Source of the DNA: an uncultured Bacteroidales bacterium
Lineage (GTDB): Bacteria; Bacteroidota; Bacteroidia; Bacteroidales; F082
Direction: 5' to 3'
Assembly: GCA_946610645.1 (NCBI GenBank)
Contig: CAMOCK010000135.1
Coordinates: 1 to 33,864, forward strand
DNA length: 33,864 nt
Below, piece after piece: positions 1-9,540 of this stretch. The position numbers and the translations under genes were made by a program. The first letter of the stretch is position 1. Each line of letters opens with the position of its first letter. The notes beneath the pieces are model-generated. The model was not told the DNA's origin. It saw nothing but the letters and a program-made list of their open reading frames with translations, and did no database searches.

Positions 1-362
1 CCATAGTCGACGATGCCCGTTGGGTCGATGAGTTCCTCGCGCCCGCCGAAGGTGGTCTCACCGAGAGCCACTTGGTGTTCGTTGATGTAGCCTACAACTT
101 GGTAAGTGTGAGGCGGTTGCGGCACACTGCCACGCGGCGCGTTGGTGCCACGGTCGTAGCACACGCGTACACTGCCCGCTGGCCAATCTGCTGCAGGAGT
201 GAAGTAAAGCTCTCCGTAGCGGATGTGCGAGTCGGCGCAATAGCTGATCATTGTGGAGCCGTCCACGCTGGCGCCTTTGGTAATCAAGAAGTTGGTGCAG
301 GCAAACGCATTGCCGAACAAGCCCCAAAGGGTGAGGATTAAGAATGTTTTGGTGTTTTTCAT
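1..362 (-). CDS. C69-family dipeptidase (N-terminal part; continues beyond left window edge)
   Basis: Reverse-strand reading from ATG at 362 gives MKNTKTFLILTLWGLFGNAFACTNFLITKGASVDGSTMISYCADSHIRYGELYFTPAADWPAGS..., a signal peptide followed by the C69 N-terminal Cys motif (CTNxxxxKGAsxDGSxxxsYxaDS). Not in the ORF track because it runs off the edge. Confidence 0.85.
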   Translation of the reverse strand, partial: MKNTKTFLILTLWGLFGNAFACTNFLITKGASVDGSTMISYCADSHIRYGELYFTPAADWPAGSVRVCYDRGTNAPRGSVPQPPHTYQVVGYINEHQVALGETTFGGREELIDPTGIVDY

Positions 363-620
363 AGAGATGTCTTGTCGTTATTGTTGAAAAATTGTGAGCC
401 AAAAATAGGGAAAATATCGCAGTTTTGAGTTGTGAAACAAAATTTTTTGTTTCTTTGCATTGTCCTTTTCCCAAAAGAAGAGGATGACATAACAAGAAGG
501 CGTTTGCTGACGCTTGTTTTTGGTGACTTTGAATCTAGGAAATTCAAACTCATGAATCAAGGACTATGCAGAGGTGGATGTCGCGCGGTGAAGTGTATTA
601 CTTCCCCCGAACAAATAGAA

Positions 621-1898
621 ATGAAAAACAAGGAAACAAAAAAGCATTACATTCGCAAGATATTGCTTGCGCTGCTTGCAATGGCCATAATGGTCGGTTG
701 CATATTTTCTCACTTTGGAGGTTTCGGGACGGGACAATGCGCTGACACTTCGGAATTTGCGAAATACGCCCACGGTATTTCTGAAATTTCCGTTCCTGCA
801 CAAGCCCGTGTTGTCGCCTTGGGAGAAGCCACGCACGGCAATGCAGAGTTCCAACAACTCAAGTTGGATGTTTTCAAGGTGATGGTCGAGAAATACGGGG
901 TGCGCGCTTTTGCCTTGGAGGGCGATTACGGCGGCTGCGAGGCGGTCAATCGTTATATCCATGGTGGCGAAGGAACAGCACAAGAAGCGGTGGCAGCTAT
1001 CGGTTTTCCCATCTACAGGACCGAGCAGATGGAGCAACTGGTCTCGTGGATGCGCGACTACAACGCAACGGCAAGCGAGGAAGACCAACTCTGCTTCTAC
1101 GGCTTTGATATGCAGCGCTATGAGCACAATTACAAGTATCTGCTTGATGCCGCAAGGGAATTTGGGTTGGATACGAAAGATTTGGAACAAATATGGGATG
1201 GTGAAAAAGACGGTTTCTCGGATACCTCTAAACCTGACGAGAACGCGAAAATTATTGAAGTCGTGAAGCAGGAACTGATGCAACTGAACGACTCACTGAC
1301 CACGAAAGCCGTGCATCATGCGGATGTGTTGCTCCAAAACATCTCCGTTGGAAAAGTCATCAACGATGCAGCGGCGGGGAACGCTTTGCGCGACAAGTTT
1401 ATGGCCGACAATGTGTGCTGGATTTTGGAACAAGAGCAGACGCGTGGCAAAGAGCGGATTTTTGTTTCTGCCCACAACGGCCATATTCAGCGGTTCAACA
1501 ATTATGGGACGACAGGAAAAGGGACGGGCAATCTGCTTGCCGATAAATTTGGAGAGGAGTATTTCGCCATCGGAACAGATTTCCATAAGGCGCGTGTCAA
1601 CCTGCCAAAAGGCAAAGACCGCAAACGCAGCATCCACACCTTTTATTCCTATGATCCTTTGGCCAAAGCGTCCAAGAAATGCGGCTATGAAATGAGTTGG
1701 CTCGATTTCTCAACGATTCCAGAAGATTCCCCACTCAAGCAGCAAATTGCAGGTTACATTTGGATGGGTTCGGTAGGCGAAGGCTACTCTCCGCTCATGG
1801 CTGTCTTGCCGATGGCGTACCGCATTTGGGGCTCGCCTACGGAAATTTATGACGGACTGATATTGGTCTCGAACGCACATCCAACCGTGATACGATAA
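621..1898 (+). CDS. Erythromycin esterase-like lipoprotein
   Basis: In-frame ATG at 621 inside the 432..1898 ORF. It gives a signal/lipobox-like start (LLALLAMAIMVGC) and Ere-family motifs VVALGEATHGNAEFQQLK, ALEGDYGG, FVSAHNGHIQR. Confidence 0.85.
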   Translation: MKNKETKKHYIRKILLALLAMAIMVGCIFSHFGGFGTGQCADTSEFAKYAHGISEISVPAQARVVALGEATHGNAEFQQLKLDVFKVMVEKYGVRAFALEGDYGGCEAVNRYIHGGEGTAQEAVAAIGFPIYRTEQMEQLVSWMRDYNATASEEDQLCFYGFDMQRYEHNYKYLLDAAREFGLDTKDLEQIWDGEKDGFSDTSKPDENAKIIEVVKQELMQLNDSLTTKAVHHADVLLQNISVGKVINDAAAGNALRDKFMADNVCWILEQEQTRGKERIFVSAHNGHIQRFNNYGTTGKGTGNLLADKFGEEYFAIGTDFHKARVNLPKGKDRKRSIHTFYSYDPLAKASKKCGYEMSWLDFSTIPEDSPLKQQIAGYIWMGSVGEGYSPLMAVLPMAYRIWGSPTEIYDGLILVSNAHPTVIR

Positions 1899-1931
1899 TA
1901 ACGCCAAACATCCATCCATGAAAAAATAAAG

Positions 1932-2015
1932 ATGGAAACAAATAGAATACTATTGCGCCCTTGGCGTGACGATGACGCAGAAACACTTCCCGTTCTTCCG
2001 CATTTGCAATGCTGA
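1932..2015 (+). pseudogene. Truncated GNAT N-acetyltransferase start (METNRILLRPWRDDDAETL...)
   Basis: 27-codon reading METNRILLRPWRDDDAETLPVLPHLQC* matches the canonical N-terminus of RimJ/RimL-type GNATs (TxRLxLRPWRxxDAE) and then stops inside a repeat-like sequence. Confidence 0.65.
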
Positions 2016-2042
2016 AACCGTGAATATAAGCATTTGCAATGC
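2000..2042. repeat. 13-bp direct repeat GCATTTGCAATGC x2 (30-bp period), also an imperfect inverted repeat
   Basis: GCATTTGCAATGC at 2000-2012 and 2030-2042. With flanks, CCGCATTTGCAATGC ... GCATTTGCAATGCGG pair at 12 of 15 positions. Confidence 0.7.
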
Positions 2043-2221
2043 GGGAAAACAACGATATTCGACAGCCGCAGATTTGTTTAGATTTATGTGAGATTTGTTT
2101 CCTCAGCCGTCAATCGTCCAGCACAAACTCCTCATAATTATCTGGCGTAATCACCATGAATGTTGCGGTGGGATATGCTTCCGTGATTTTTTCTAAAATG
2201 ATAGCAAACCAAAAATAATTG

Positions 2222-2229
2222 TACCTTTG
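2222..2229 (+). promoter_or_regulatory. Bacteroidota -7 promoter element (TACCTTTG) for rarA
   Basis: Matches TAnnTTTG; ATG of rarA is 15 nt downstream. Confidence 0.55.
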
Positions 2230-2244
2230 CCGAAAAATCCAGCC

Positions 2245-3528
<1,284 letters not shown>

Positions 3529-3531
3529 GTT

Positions 3532-3587
3532 GGAGGTATGAGGTATGAAGTATGAGGTGTGAAGTATGAGGTATGAGGTAGGAGGTA
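3532..3587. repeat. 7-bp-period microsatellite (GAGGTAT-type heptamers)
   Basis: GGAGGTATGAGGTATGAAGTATGAGGTGTGAAGTATGAGGTATGAGGTAGGAGGTAG: about seven degenerate heptamers. Confidence 0.85.
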
Positions 3588-3661
3588 GCCCTGAAAGGGC
3601 GATTTAATTCAGCCCGACGCGAAACGTCGGGAAAAATGGCGGATGCCAGTCCCGTAGGGAC
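3588..3661. repeat. REP/BIME-like element with three successive hairpins
   Basis: GCCCT-gaa-AGGGC (3588-3600), CCCGACG-cgaaa-CGTCGGG (3613-3631), GTCCC-gta-GGGAC (3649-3661). Confidence 0.75.
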
Positions 3662-3713
3662 GACATATCAGTAAGCAGGCGACGTAAGTCCCTGCACAAC
3701 AAAAAGCGATAAA

Positions 3714-4457
3714 ATGAGCGAAGAAAACAAAGAAAAAAGCCTAACCCTCTGGAACAGAGTGCTCTCCACGAGTCTCAACCTGCCTTTCGTGAAGGTGGAT
3801 CGCGACGAGTTCCTGACCAAGGAACTGTCGAAGTTCTGCACGCCGATGGAACTGATGACCGCCTTGGACGAAACGCCACTTAGAGTGCTGACCAAGAAGG
3901 AGATAGACAAACTCGCCAACCAATGCATCAGCTATCATTTGACGATGGTGTGCGGCACATCCGCGCTGATGGGCTTGCCGGGCGGCTGGTGGATGGCGGG
4001 CACGATTCCCACCGACCTAACGCAGTTTTACGGCCACATCCTATCCCTTATGCAGAAGTTGATTTACCTCTACGGTTGGCCCGCCTTGACCAATGTAAAC
4101 AAGCAGTTGGACGACGGATCGCTGCAAATCATGACGCTCTTTGTCGGTGCGATGATGGGCAACAAGATGGCTGTCGAGGCCTTGACGAAGGTGGTCGGGC
4201 AAGTCTCGAAAAACGCCGGACTGAAGGTTTCGGAGGGCATTTTGGCGCAATATGCCATCAAAATCGCGCAATGGATTGGCATCAACATGACGAAGGAAAG
4301 CTTTGCCAAAGGCATGGGCAAGGTGTTGCCTTTGGTTGGTGCGCCCATTTCGGCCACCATAACCTATTACACTTTCCGCCCCATGGCACGCCGTTTGAAG
4401 GCGCACCTCGACGACTTGTACGAAATGCGCCAACTGCGTGAAAGCGCAAGGGATTAA
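3714..4457 (+). CDS. EcsC-like / conserved hypothetical membrane-associated protein
   Basis: 247 aa; CGTSALMGLPGGWWMAGTIPTDLTQFYGHILSLMQKLIYLYGWP and a GMGKVLPLVGAPISATITYYTF C-terminal segment resemble EcsC-family proteins. Confidence 0.6.
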   Translation: MSEENKEKSLTLWNRVLSTSLNLPFVKVDRDEFLTKELSKFCTPMELMTALDETPLRVLTKKEIDKLANQCISYHLTMVCGTSALMGLPGGWWMAGTIPTDLTQFYGHILSLMQKLIYLYGWPALTNVNKQLDDGSLQIMTLFVGAMMGNKMAVEALTKVVGQVSKNAGLKVSEGILAQYAIKIAQWIGINMTKESFAKGMGKVLPLVGAPISATITYYTFRPMARRLKAHLDDLYEMRQLRESARD

Positions 4458-4681
4458 CGCTTGTATTCCTTCAAGTAAATGTCGTGCAGCTCCGAATCGG
4501 CGGTTTGGAGGATGGCCTTGTAGTTCATCTGTTTTTCTGTCATCAACCATTCTGTGAACTCGTCCACAAACGTCTTGATGCCAGAATGTTGCATCTTGAT
4601 GTAAATCAGGTTGAGCTTGGCTTTGGCCTCGGTTTCGTTCAGGCCGTCGTTGGTCATGATTTTTTCGGTGAGTTTGTCCAT
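4454..4681 (-). CDS. Small hypothetical protein (75 aa)
   Basis: MDKLTEKIMTNDGLNETEAKAKLNLIYIKMQHSGIKTFVDEFTEWLMTEKQMNYKAILQTADSELHDIYLKEYKR; convergent with, and overlapping 4 bp of, the preceding gene. Confidence 0.65.
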   Translation of the reverse strand: MDKLTEKIMTNDGLNETEAKAKLNLIYIKMQHSGIKTFVDEFTEWLMTEKQMNYKAILQTADSELHDIYLKEYKR

Positions 4682-4778
4682 AGTTATGTTTTTTTGTATC
4701 AGACTGCAAATATAGAGAAAAAAACTGAATTTGTCAAGAAACGATTTGTTTTTTTTCTGCAAACCGTTTGAAAAACAA

Positions 4779-6233
4779 TCATTGCACAAACTGATACGCA
4801 CCCATGTCGGGCCTTCCGATGCGCTGAACACCGTCCAAGTCGTATGGGATTTCATTGCCAAACAAAGGATTTCCAGTGCCTATGACAGGCGAAGCAATAC
4901 TGTCGATGCGGAGGTTGTTGTGACGGTAATCAGCGAAATAAGGTTCAAGGTTGAATAGGCAGTGTCTGAAACCCGATGATGTGTTGGCGTATTTCTCGCT
5001 TTTGATGAGGCAATGGTCAAATAAATATGTGGAGTCGGCATCAGGGCCGAAACTTGTGACCAATTCGTCTTTTTGTGCGCCGTAAACGATGCAATTGTCC
5101 ACTTCCATGTTGAAGGGATAATAGTAAAACTCACCGCTTTGGCTGTCTTTATATCGGTTTTGTATGGTCATGCCGGTGCAACTCTTGTGTTCGTTGCCGT
5201 TCCAATAATTGGCAATGGTGCCGTGCACGAAGCGGTAGTCACCACCATAAGCCCAGACGTTGCTCGTGCCGCAGTTGGCAATCGTAAAGTTCTTTGCCTC
5301 AACGGCATAGAGTATGGAAAACAATCCGTATCCGCTCTGGTTTTCGATGATGGTGTTGTCGATGCGCAAGGCACATTGCGTGACTTTCAAGGCGGATTGA
5401 CAATTGATTCCGATGTAACCGTTGCGGATGATGGCGTGGCTGACGCGGTGGTCGTGACCCGCTCTGCCGTCCATGAGCATGATTTGCTCCCATTGTCCGG
5501 GCGTGTCGTTGTAATAAGATTCGAGCCGGTCGCCCTGGATGACGACGGGATTCTCTGCTGTGCCGTCAATGATCAGTTGTCCGTCGCTCCATGAGAAGAT
5601 GCCGCTGCCTTGGTGGCAATAGACTTTCGTTCCTGCCTCTATTTTCAAAGTGCCGTAACTGTTGATGAGAGCCCACCCGTAAATGACGTAGGGTCGTTCA
5701 GGGGTCCAAACGGTGGTTTCAAGGCTGTCGGCCACGATTTTGTATTTTCCCATGATGGCACTCGTCACTTTGTCGCCGATGATGTAATTGGCATTTTGCC
5801 CCCATGCCAATAGTTTGATTCTCTGAGTGTTGCCGTTGGTGACAAATTCCAGTTCGTCTTCCACCACAAAGGGCGTATTGGCCTCTGTTGGGTTGATCGT
5901 GACGCGAAGGAAAGATAAAAGGCTGTCGTTGGCAGGGATGATTTTGTCATAAAACTCAATATCATTTTCGCCGTCGAGGTTGAAGCGGAATGGGGAGGCT
6001 GAGCCACCAACCAAACGTATGGAGCTTATTTTCAGGTCGTCGTCGTGCAGATTGTAAACCCTCAATTGGTGTGTGGCCGAGCCCAAAGAGGTGAAAACCG
6101 TGTCGAACAATACCGTATCTGCTGAAAACGAGAGTTTTAGGTTGGAATCGGAGTTGATTTTGTTTTCCTTTTTGCATGCTGCAAAGGCGAGCATGGCAAG
6201 GACAAACAGATATAGAAAGGTGTGTTTTTTCAT
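4779..6233 (-). CDS. Lipoprotein with right-handed parallel beta-helix region
   Basis: Start at MKKHTFLYLFVLAMLAFAACKKE (lipobox AFAAC). Followed by a GTLKIEAGTKVYCHQGSGIFSWSDGQLIIDGTAENPVVIQGD-type beta-helix segment and DLDGVQRIGRPDMGAYQ at the C-terminus. Confidence 0.75.
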   Translation of the reverse strand: MKKHTFLYLFVLAMLAFAACKKENKINSDSNLKLSFSADTVLFDTVFTSLGSATHQLRVYNLHDDDLKISSIRLVGGSASPFRFNLDGENDIEFYDKIIPANDSLLSFLRVTINPTEANTPFVVEDELEFVTNGNTQRIKLLAWGQNANYIIGDKVTSAIMGKYKIVADSLETTVWTPERPYVIYGWALINSYGTLKIEAGTKVYCHQGSGIFSWSDGQLIIDGTAENPVVIQGDRLESYYNDTPGQWEQIMLMDGRAGHDHRVSHAIIRNGYIGINCQSALKVTQCALRIDNTIIENQSGYGLFSILYAVEAKNFTIANCGTSNVWAYGGDYRFVHGTIANYWNGNEHKSCTGMTIQNRYKDSQSGEFYYYPFNMEVDNCIVYGAQKDELVTSFGPDADSTYLFDHCLIKSEKYANTSSGFRHCLFNLEPYFADYRHNNLRIDSIASPVIGTGNPLFGNEIPYDLDGVQRIGRPDMGAYQFVQ

Positions 6234-6251
6234 GGTTTTGGTTTGAAAAGG

Positions 6252-6259
6252 CAAAAATA
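6252..6259 (-). promoter_or_regulatory. -7 element TATTTTTG for the beta-helix lipoprotein gene
   Basis: CAAAAATA on + strand, 18 nt upstream of the ATG at 6233. Confidence 0.5.
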
Positions 6260-6296
6260 GGCTTTTATCTGATACGGCGGTAAAAGGAATTTATTG

Positions 6297-6304
6297 TATT
6301 TTTG
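6297..6304 (+). promoter_or_regulatory. -7 element TATTTTTG
   Basis: 16 nt upstream of ATG at 6321. Confidence 0.5.
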
Positions 6305-6320
6305 CGCAAAATTTAGAGAA

Positions 6321-6878
6321 ATGAAACGTTTTGCAATTATCGCGGCCATAGGCCTCATGCTAATGGGTTTTTGTGGCAAAGTGTCGGCACAATTTCTCCC
6401 TGAGGTGCCCAATCTGAAAGGGAAAATGATTTACGGCGGCAACTTCGGTTTCGGAATGTCGGGGAATCACCTTAGTCTGTCCATCGCACCGCAGGTGGGT
6501 TACCGCATCTTCAACCCTTGGGAAATAGGTTTGCGCGGCACCTACCAACTCCAGTGCTATTTCGACCGCTACCATGGCAACGAATACTTCCATTATTTCG
6601 GCGTAGCTCCTTATACTAACGTTCAGGTTTACAAGGGATTGTTTCTCCATGTCGAAGACGAGATCATGTATGGAGTCTCGCGCTGGAACCATCAGACATC
6701 CTCCGGGCGTTGGTTTAATTCGGTTTTTGTCGGCGGTGGCTATAGGCAGTATGCATACAACGGAAGCTACGCATATTTCATGGTGCTTTACAACCTTTCA
6801 TGGGGACAGGTCCAATCCAACTCGTGGGACACACCTTACTCCACGCCCATCCAAATCCGTGTGGGGTATTGTTTTTAG
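6321..6878 (+). CDS. Secreted/outer-membrane beta-barrel-like hypothetical protein
   Basis: MKRFAIIAAIGLMLMGFCGKVSAQ signal peptide, alternating aromatic beta-strand pattern, C-terminal Phe (QIRVGYCF). Confidence 0.7.
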   Translation: MKRFAIIAAIGLMLMGFCGKVSAQFLPEVPNLKGKMIYGGNFGFGMSGNHLSLSIAPQVGYRIFNPWEIGLRGTYQLQCYFDRYHGNEYFHYFGVAPYTNVQVYKGLFLHVEDEIMYGVSRWNHQTSSGRWFNSVFVGGGYRQYAYNGSYAYFMVLYNLSWGQVQSNSWDTPYSTPIQIRVGYCF

Positions 6879-6901
6879 TTTGTCCGCAAGTCGGAGGCCG
6901 C

Positions 6902-7360
6902 TTAGTTTAACATCCTCTCCAACTCTCGCTTGTTGTCTTTGTTTTTCAGGCTTTCGCGCTTGTCGTAGAAGTGTTTGCCCCGGGCAAGGGCGATGTCCAA
7001 CTTGGCCAGCCCTTTTTCATTAATAAATAAGGTGACGGGCACGATGGTGAAGCCTTTTTCCTGCGCTTTGTTTTTCAGCTTGCGCAATTCGCGGGCGTTG
7101 AGCAGCAATTTCCGGTCGCGTTTTGGGTCGTGGTTGTTGTAGGTGCCTTGCGCATATTCGGCAATGTGCATTCCAATGACAAACAATTCGCTGCCCTTGA
7201 AACTGCAATATGAATCCGCCAAGCTTGCCTTGCCGCCTCGGATGGATTTGATTTCCGTACCGGTCAGCACAATGCCAGCCGTGAGCGTTTCGACGAGGAA
7301 ATACTCAAACGAGGCTCGCTTGTTCCTTATCTTGATGCTGTTTGTGTTCTTCTTTCCCAT
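6902..7360 (-). CDS. smpB: SsrA-binding protein
   Basis: [95 protein letters not shown]...[19 protein letters not shown]; clear SmpB. Confidence 0.96.
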   Translation of the reverse strand: MGKKNTNSIKIRNKRASFEYFLVETLTAGIVLTGTEIKSIRGGKASLADSYCSFKGSELFVIGMHIAEYAQGTYNNHDPKRDRKLLLNARELRKLKNKAQEKGFTIVPVTLFINEKGLAKLDIALARGKHFYDKRESLKNKDNKRELERMLN

Positions 7361-7368
7361 TGCGGCGG

Positions 7369-7376
7369 CAAAAATA
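7369..7376 (-). promoter_or_regulatory. -7 element TATTTTTG for smpB
   Basis: CAAAAATA on + strand; only 8 nt between the element and the smpB ATG at 7360. Confidence 0.5.
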
Positions 7377-7421
7377 GGAATTTTCAACGACATGAAGGCA
7401 TCCTGCTCCAACACAATTTCG

Positions 7422-7429
7422 TATTTTTG
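7422..7429 (+). promoter_or_regulatory. -7 element TATTTTTG for topB
   Basis: 21 nt upstream of ATG at 7451. Confidence 0.5.
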
Positions 7430-7450
7430 CATTTTGAAAACCATTCCGCC

Positions 7451-9481
7451 ATGATCGTCTGCATTGCCGAGAAACCAAGCGTCGCCCGCGACATCGCCAA
7501 AGTGCTGGGTGCCAACACTTCCCATGAAGGTTACATGGAAGGCAATGGCTACCAAGTGACATGGACCTTCGGCCATCTCTGCACCCTGAAGGAACCTCAT
7601 GACTATACCGAGCAATGGAAACCATGGGCTTTGACGCGCCTGCCGATGATTCCGCCGCGCTTCGGCATCAAGCTGATTGCCGACAAAGGCGTTGAAAAAC
7701 AGTTCAAGACCATAGAGAGCTTGTTTCAGAAGGCCGACGAGATCGTGAATTGCGGCGATGCCGGGCAGGAAGGTGAGCTTATCCAGCGTTGGGTGATGCA
7801 GAAAGCCGCCGTGAAGTGCCCAGTGAAGCGCCTTTGGATTTCCTCTTTGACGGAAGAAGCTATTCGCGAAGGCTTCAAGAACCTGAAGGACCAGTCTGAG
7901 TATCAGTCGCTTTATGAGGCAGGACTCAGCCGCGCCATCGGTGACTGGCTCCTGGGCATGAACGCCACGCGGCTCTACACCTTGAAATACGGCCAAAACC
8001 GGCAGGTGCTCAGCATTGGTAGGGTGCAAACACCCACATTGGCACTGATTGTCAATCGTTACCACGAAATAGTGAACTTCAAGCCGGAAGCCTATTGGGT
8101 GCTTTCCACTGTTTATCGCGACACCGTCTTCACCGCCACCAAAGGTAAATACGGCTCCGTGGAAGACGGACAAAAGGACTTGCAAAGCATTGAGGGAAAA
8201 GAGTTTGCCGTGACCGACATTGCCACCAAGAAAGGCACTGAAGCCCCGCCAAGGCTCTTCGATTTGACATCATTGCAGGTGGAATGCAACAAACGCTATG
8301 GCTTTTCCGCCGACCAGACTTTGCAGACCATCCAGAGCCTCTACGAAAAGAAATACACCACCTATCCGCGTGTCGATACGACCTATCTGAGCGACGACAT
8401 CTACCCGAAATGTCCCGACATCTTGGCCAAACTGACCAACTACTCAGCCTTTACCGCACCTTTGGCGGGCAAGAAACTGCCCAAGAGCAAGAAGGTGTTC
8501 GACAACAGCAAGGTCACCGACCACCACGCCATCATCCCGACGGGGGTGGTGCCGACAGGCCTATCCTTTGCCGAGGAGAAGGTCTACGACGAGGTGTGCC
8601 GACATTTCATCGCCGTGTTTTATCCTGATTGCCAGTTTGCTACGACTACTGTTTTGGGCAAGGTGGAAGATGTGGAGTTCAAGACCTCTGGAAAGCAGAT
8701 TCTGGTGCAAGGCTGGCGCGAGGTCATAAAACCAGCTAAGAAGGATGAGGTAGGAGGTATGAAGGAGGAAGGTGAGGGTGAAAAAGAGGACGAGGAGAAA
8801 ACTTTGCCCATTTTTGCCAAAGGCGAACATGGGCCGCACCAGCCGCAGTTGGCCGAGAAGTGGACCTCACCGCCGAAGCCTTTCACCGAGGCCACATTGC
8901 TTCGCGCCATGGAAACGGCTGGCAAATTGGTTGATGACGAATCGCTTCGCGAGGCGATGAAAGAGAATGGCATAGGGCGACCTTCAACGCGGGCGGCCAT
9001 CATCGAGACGCTGTTCAAGCGCAATTATATAAAAAAGGTGCGCAAGAGCCTCGAACCCACGCCCACGGGCATCGAGCTTATTGGCCTCATCCGCGAAGAC
9101 CTCCTGAAAAGCGCCGAGCTGACGGGCATCTGGGAGAAGAAGCTCCGTGAGATAGAACAACACAAATACGAGGCGCGGCAGTTTTTGGACGAACTGAAAC
9201 AGATGGTCACTGAAATCGTCACCACGGTGATGATGGACAACAGCAACCGGCGTGTGGCCGCAGCTGCGGTGGAAGAGAAGCCGAAAAAGACTGCACCAAA
9301 GAATAGCTCGACGACCAAAGCGAAAAAAGCCACAACAACCCAAGCCGAACCCAATTCCAATCATGAAGCCATAATTGGGCAGGTGTGTCCGCTTTGCGGA
9401 AAAGGCCATATAATAAAAGGTAAGACGGCCTTCGGCTGCTCTGAGTGGCGCAGCGGGTGCGGGTGGCGCCAATCGTTCTGA
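7451..9481 (+). CDS. topB: DNA topoisomerase III (type IA)
   Basis: [96 protein letters not shown]-terminal zinc ribbon CPLCGKG...[10 protein letters not shown]. Confidence 0.95.
   Translation: MIVCIAEKPSVARDIAKVLGANTSHEGYMEGNGYQVTWTFGHLCTLKEPHDYTEQWKPWALTRLPMIPPRFGIKLIADKGVEKQFKTIESLFQKADEIVNCGDAGQEGELIQRWVMQKAAVKCPVKRLWISSLTEEAIREGFKNLKDQSEYQSLYEAGLSRAIGDWLLGMNATRLYTLKYGQNRQVLSIGRVQTPTLALIVNRYHEIVNFKPEAYWVLSTVYRDTVFTATKGKYGSVEDGQKDLQSIEGKEFAVTDIATKKGTEAPPRLFDLTSLQVECNKRYGFSADQTLQTIQSLYEKKYTTYPRVDTTYLSDDIYPKCPDILAKLTNYSAFTAPLAGKKLPKSKKVFDNSKVTDHHAIIPTGVVPTGLSFAEEKVYDEVCRHFIAVFYPDCQFATTTVLGKVEDVEFKTSGKQILVQGWREVIKPAKKDEVGGMKEEGEGEKEDEEKTLPIFAKGEHGPHQPQLAEKWTSPPKPFTEATLLRAMETAGKLVDDESLREAMKENGIGRPSTRAAIIETLFKRNYIKKVRKSLEPTPTGIELIGLIREDLLKSAELTGIWEKKLREIEQHKYEARQFLDELKQMVTEIVTTVMMDNSNRRVAAAAVEEKPKKTAPKNSSTTKAKKATTTQAEPNSNHEAIIGQVCPLCGKGHIIKGKTAFGCSEWRSGCGWRQSF
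8748..8800 (+). repeat. Heptamer-like repeat patch inside topB encoding an acidic/Gly linker
   Basis: GATGAGGTAGGAGGTATGAAGGAGGAAGGTGAGGGTGAAAAAGAGGACGAGGAG encodes [18 protein letters not shown] and contains the GAGGTAGGAGGTATGA motif seen at 3532-3587. Confidence 0.65.
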
Positions 9482-9492
9482 TGGGTATATAA

Positions 9493-9520
9493 AAAAAGCA
9501 CCTCGATTGAGGTGCTTTTT
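9493..9520. terminator. Bidirectional rho-independent-type terminator
   Basis: AAAAAGCACCTC-GATT-GAGGTGCTTTTT between convergent topB and the TonB-dependent receptor gene. Confidence 0.9.
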
Positions 9521-9540
9521 GGTTTCGAATCAAGCTTCGG

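Noticed and set aside
58-495. 145-aa minus-strand ORF at the left edge
   Set aside because: Out of frame with the C69 dipeptidase coding frame, which explains the region better.
6902-8185. Full 427-aa extent of the minus-strand ORF containing smpB
   Set aside because: Only the last about 152 aa are SmpB; the N-terminal extension is antisense to topB. Start set at 7360.
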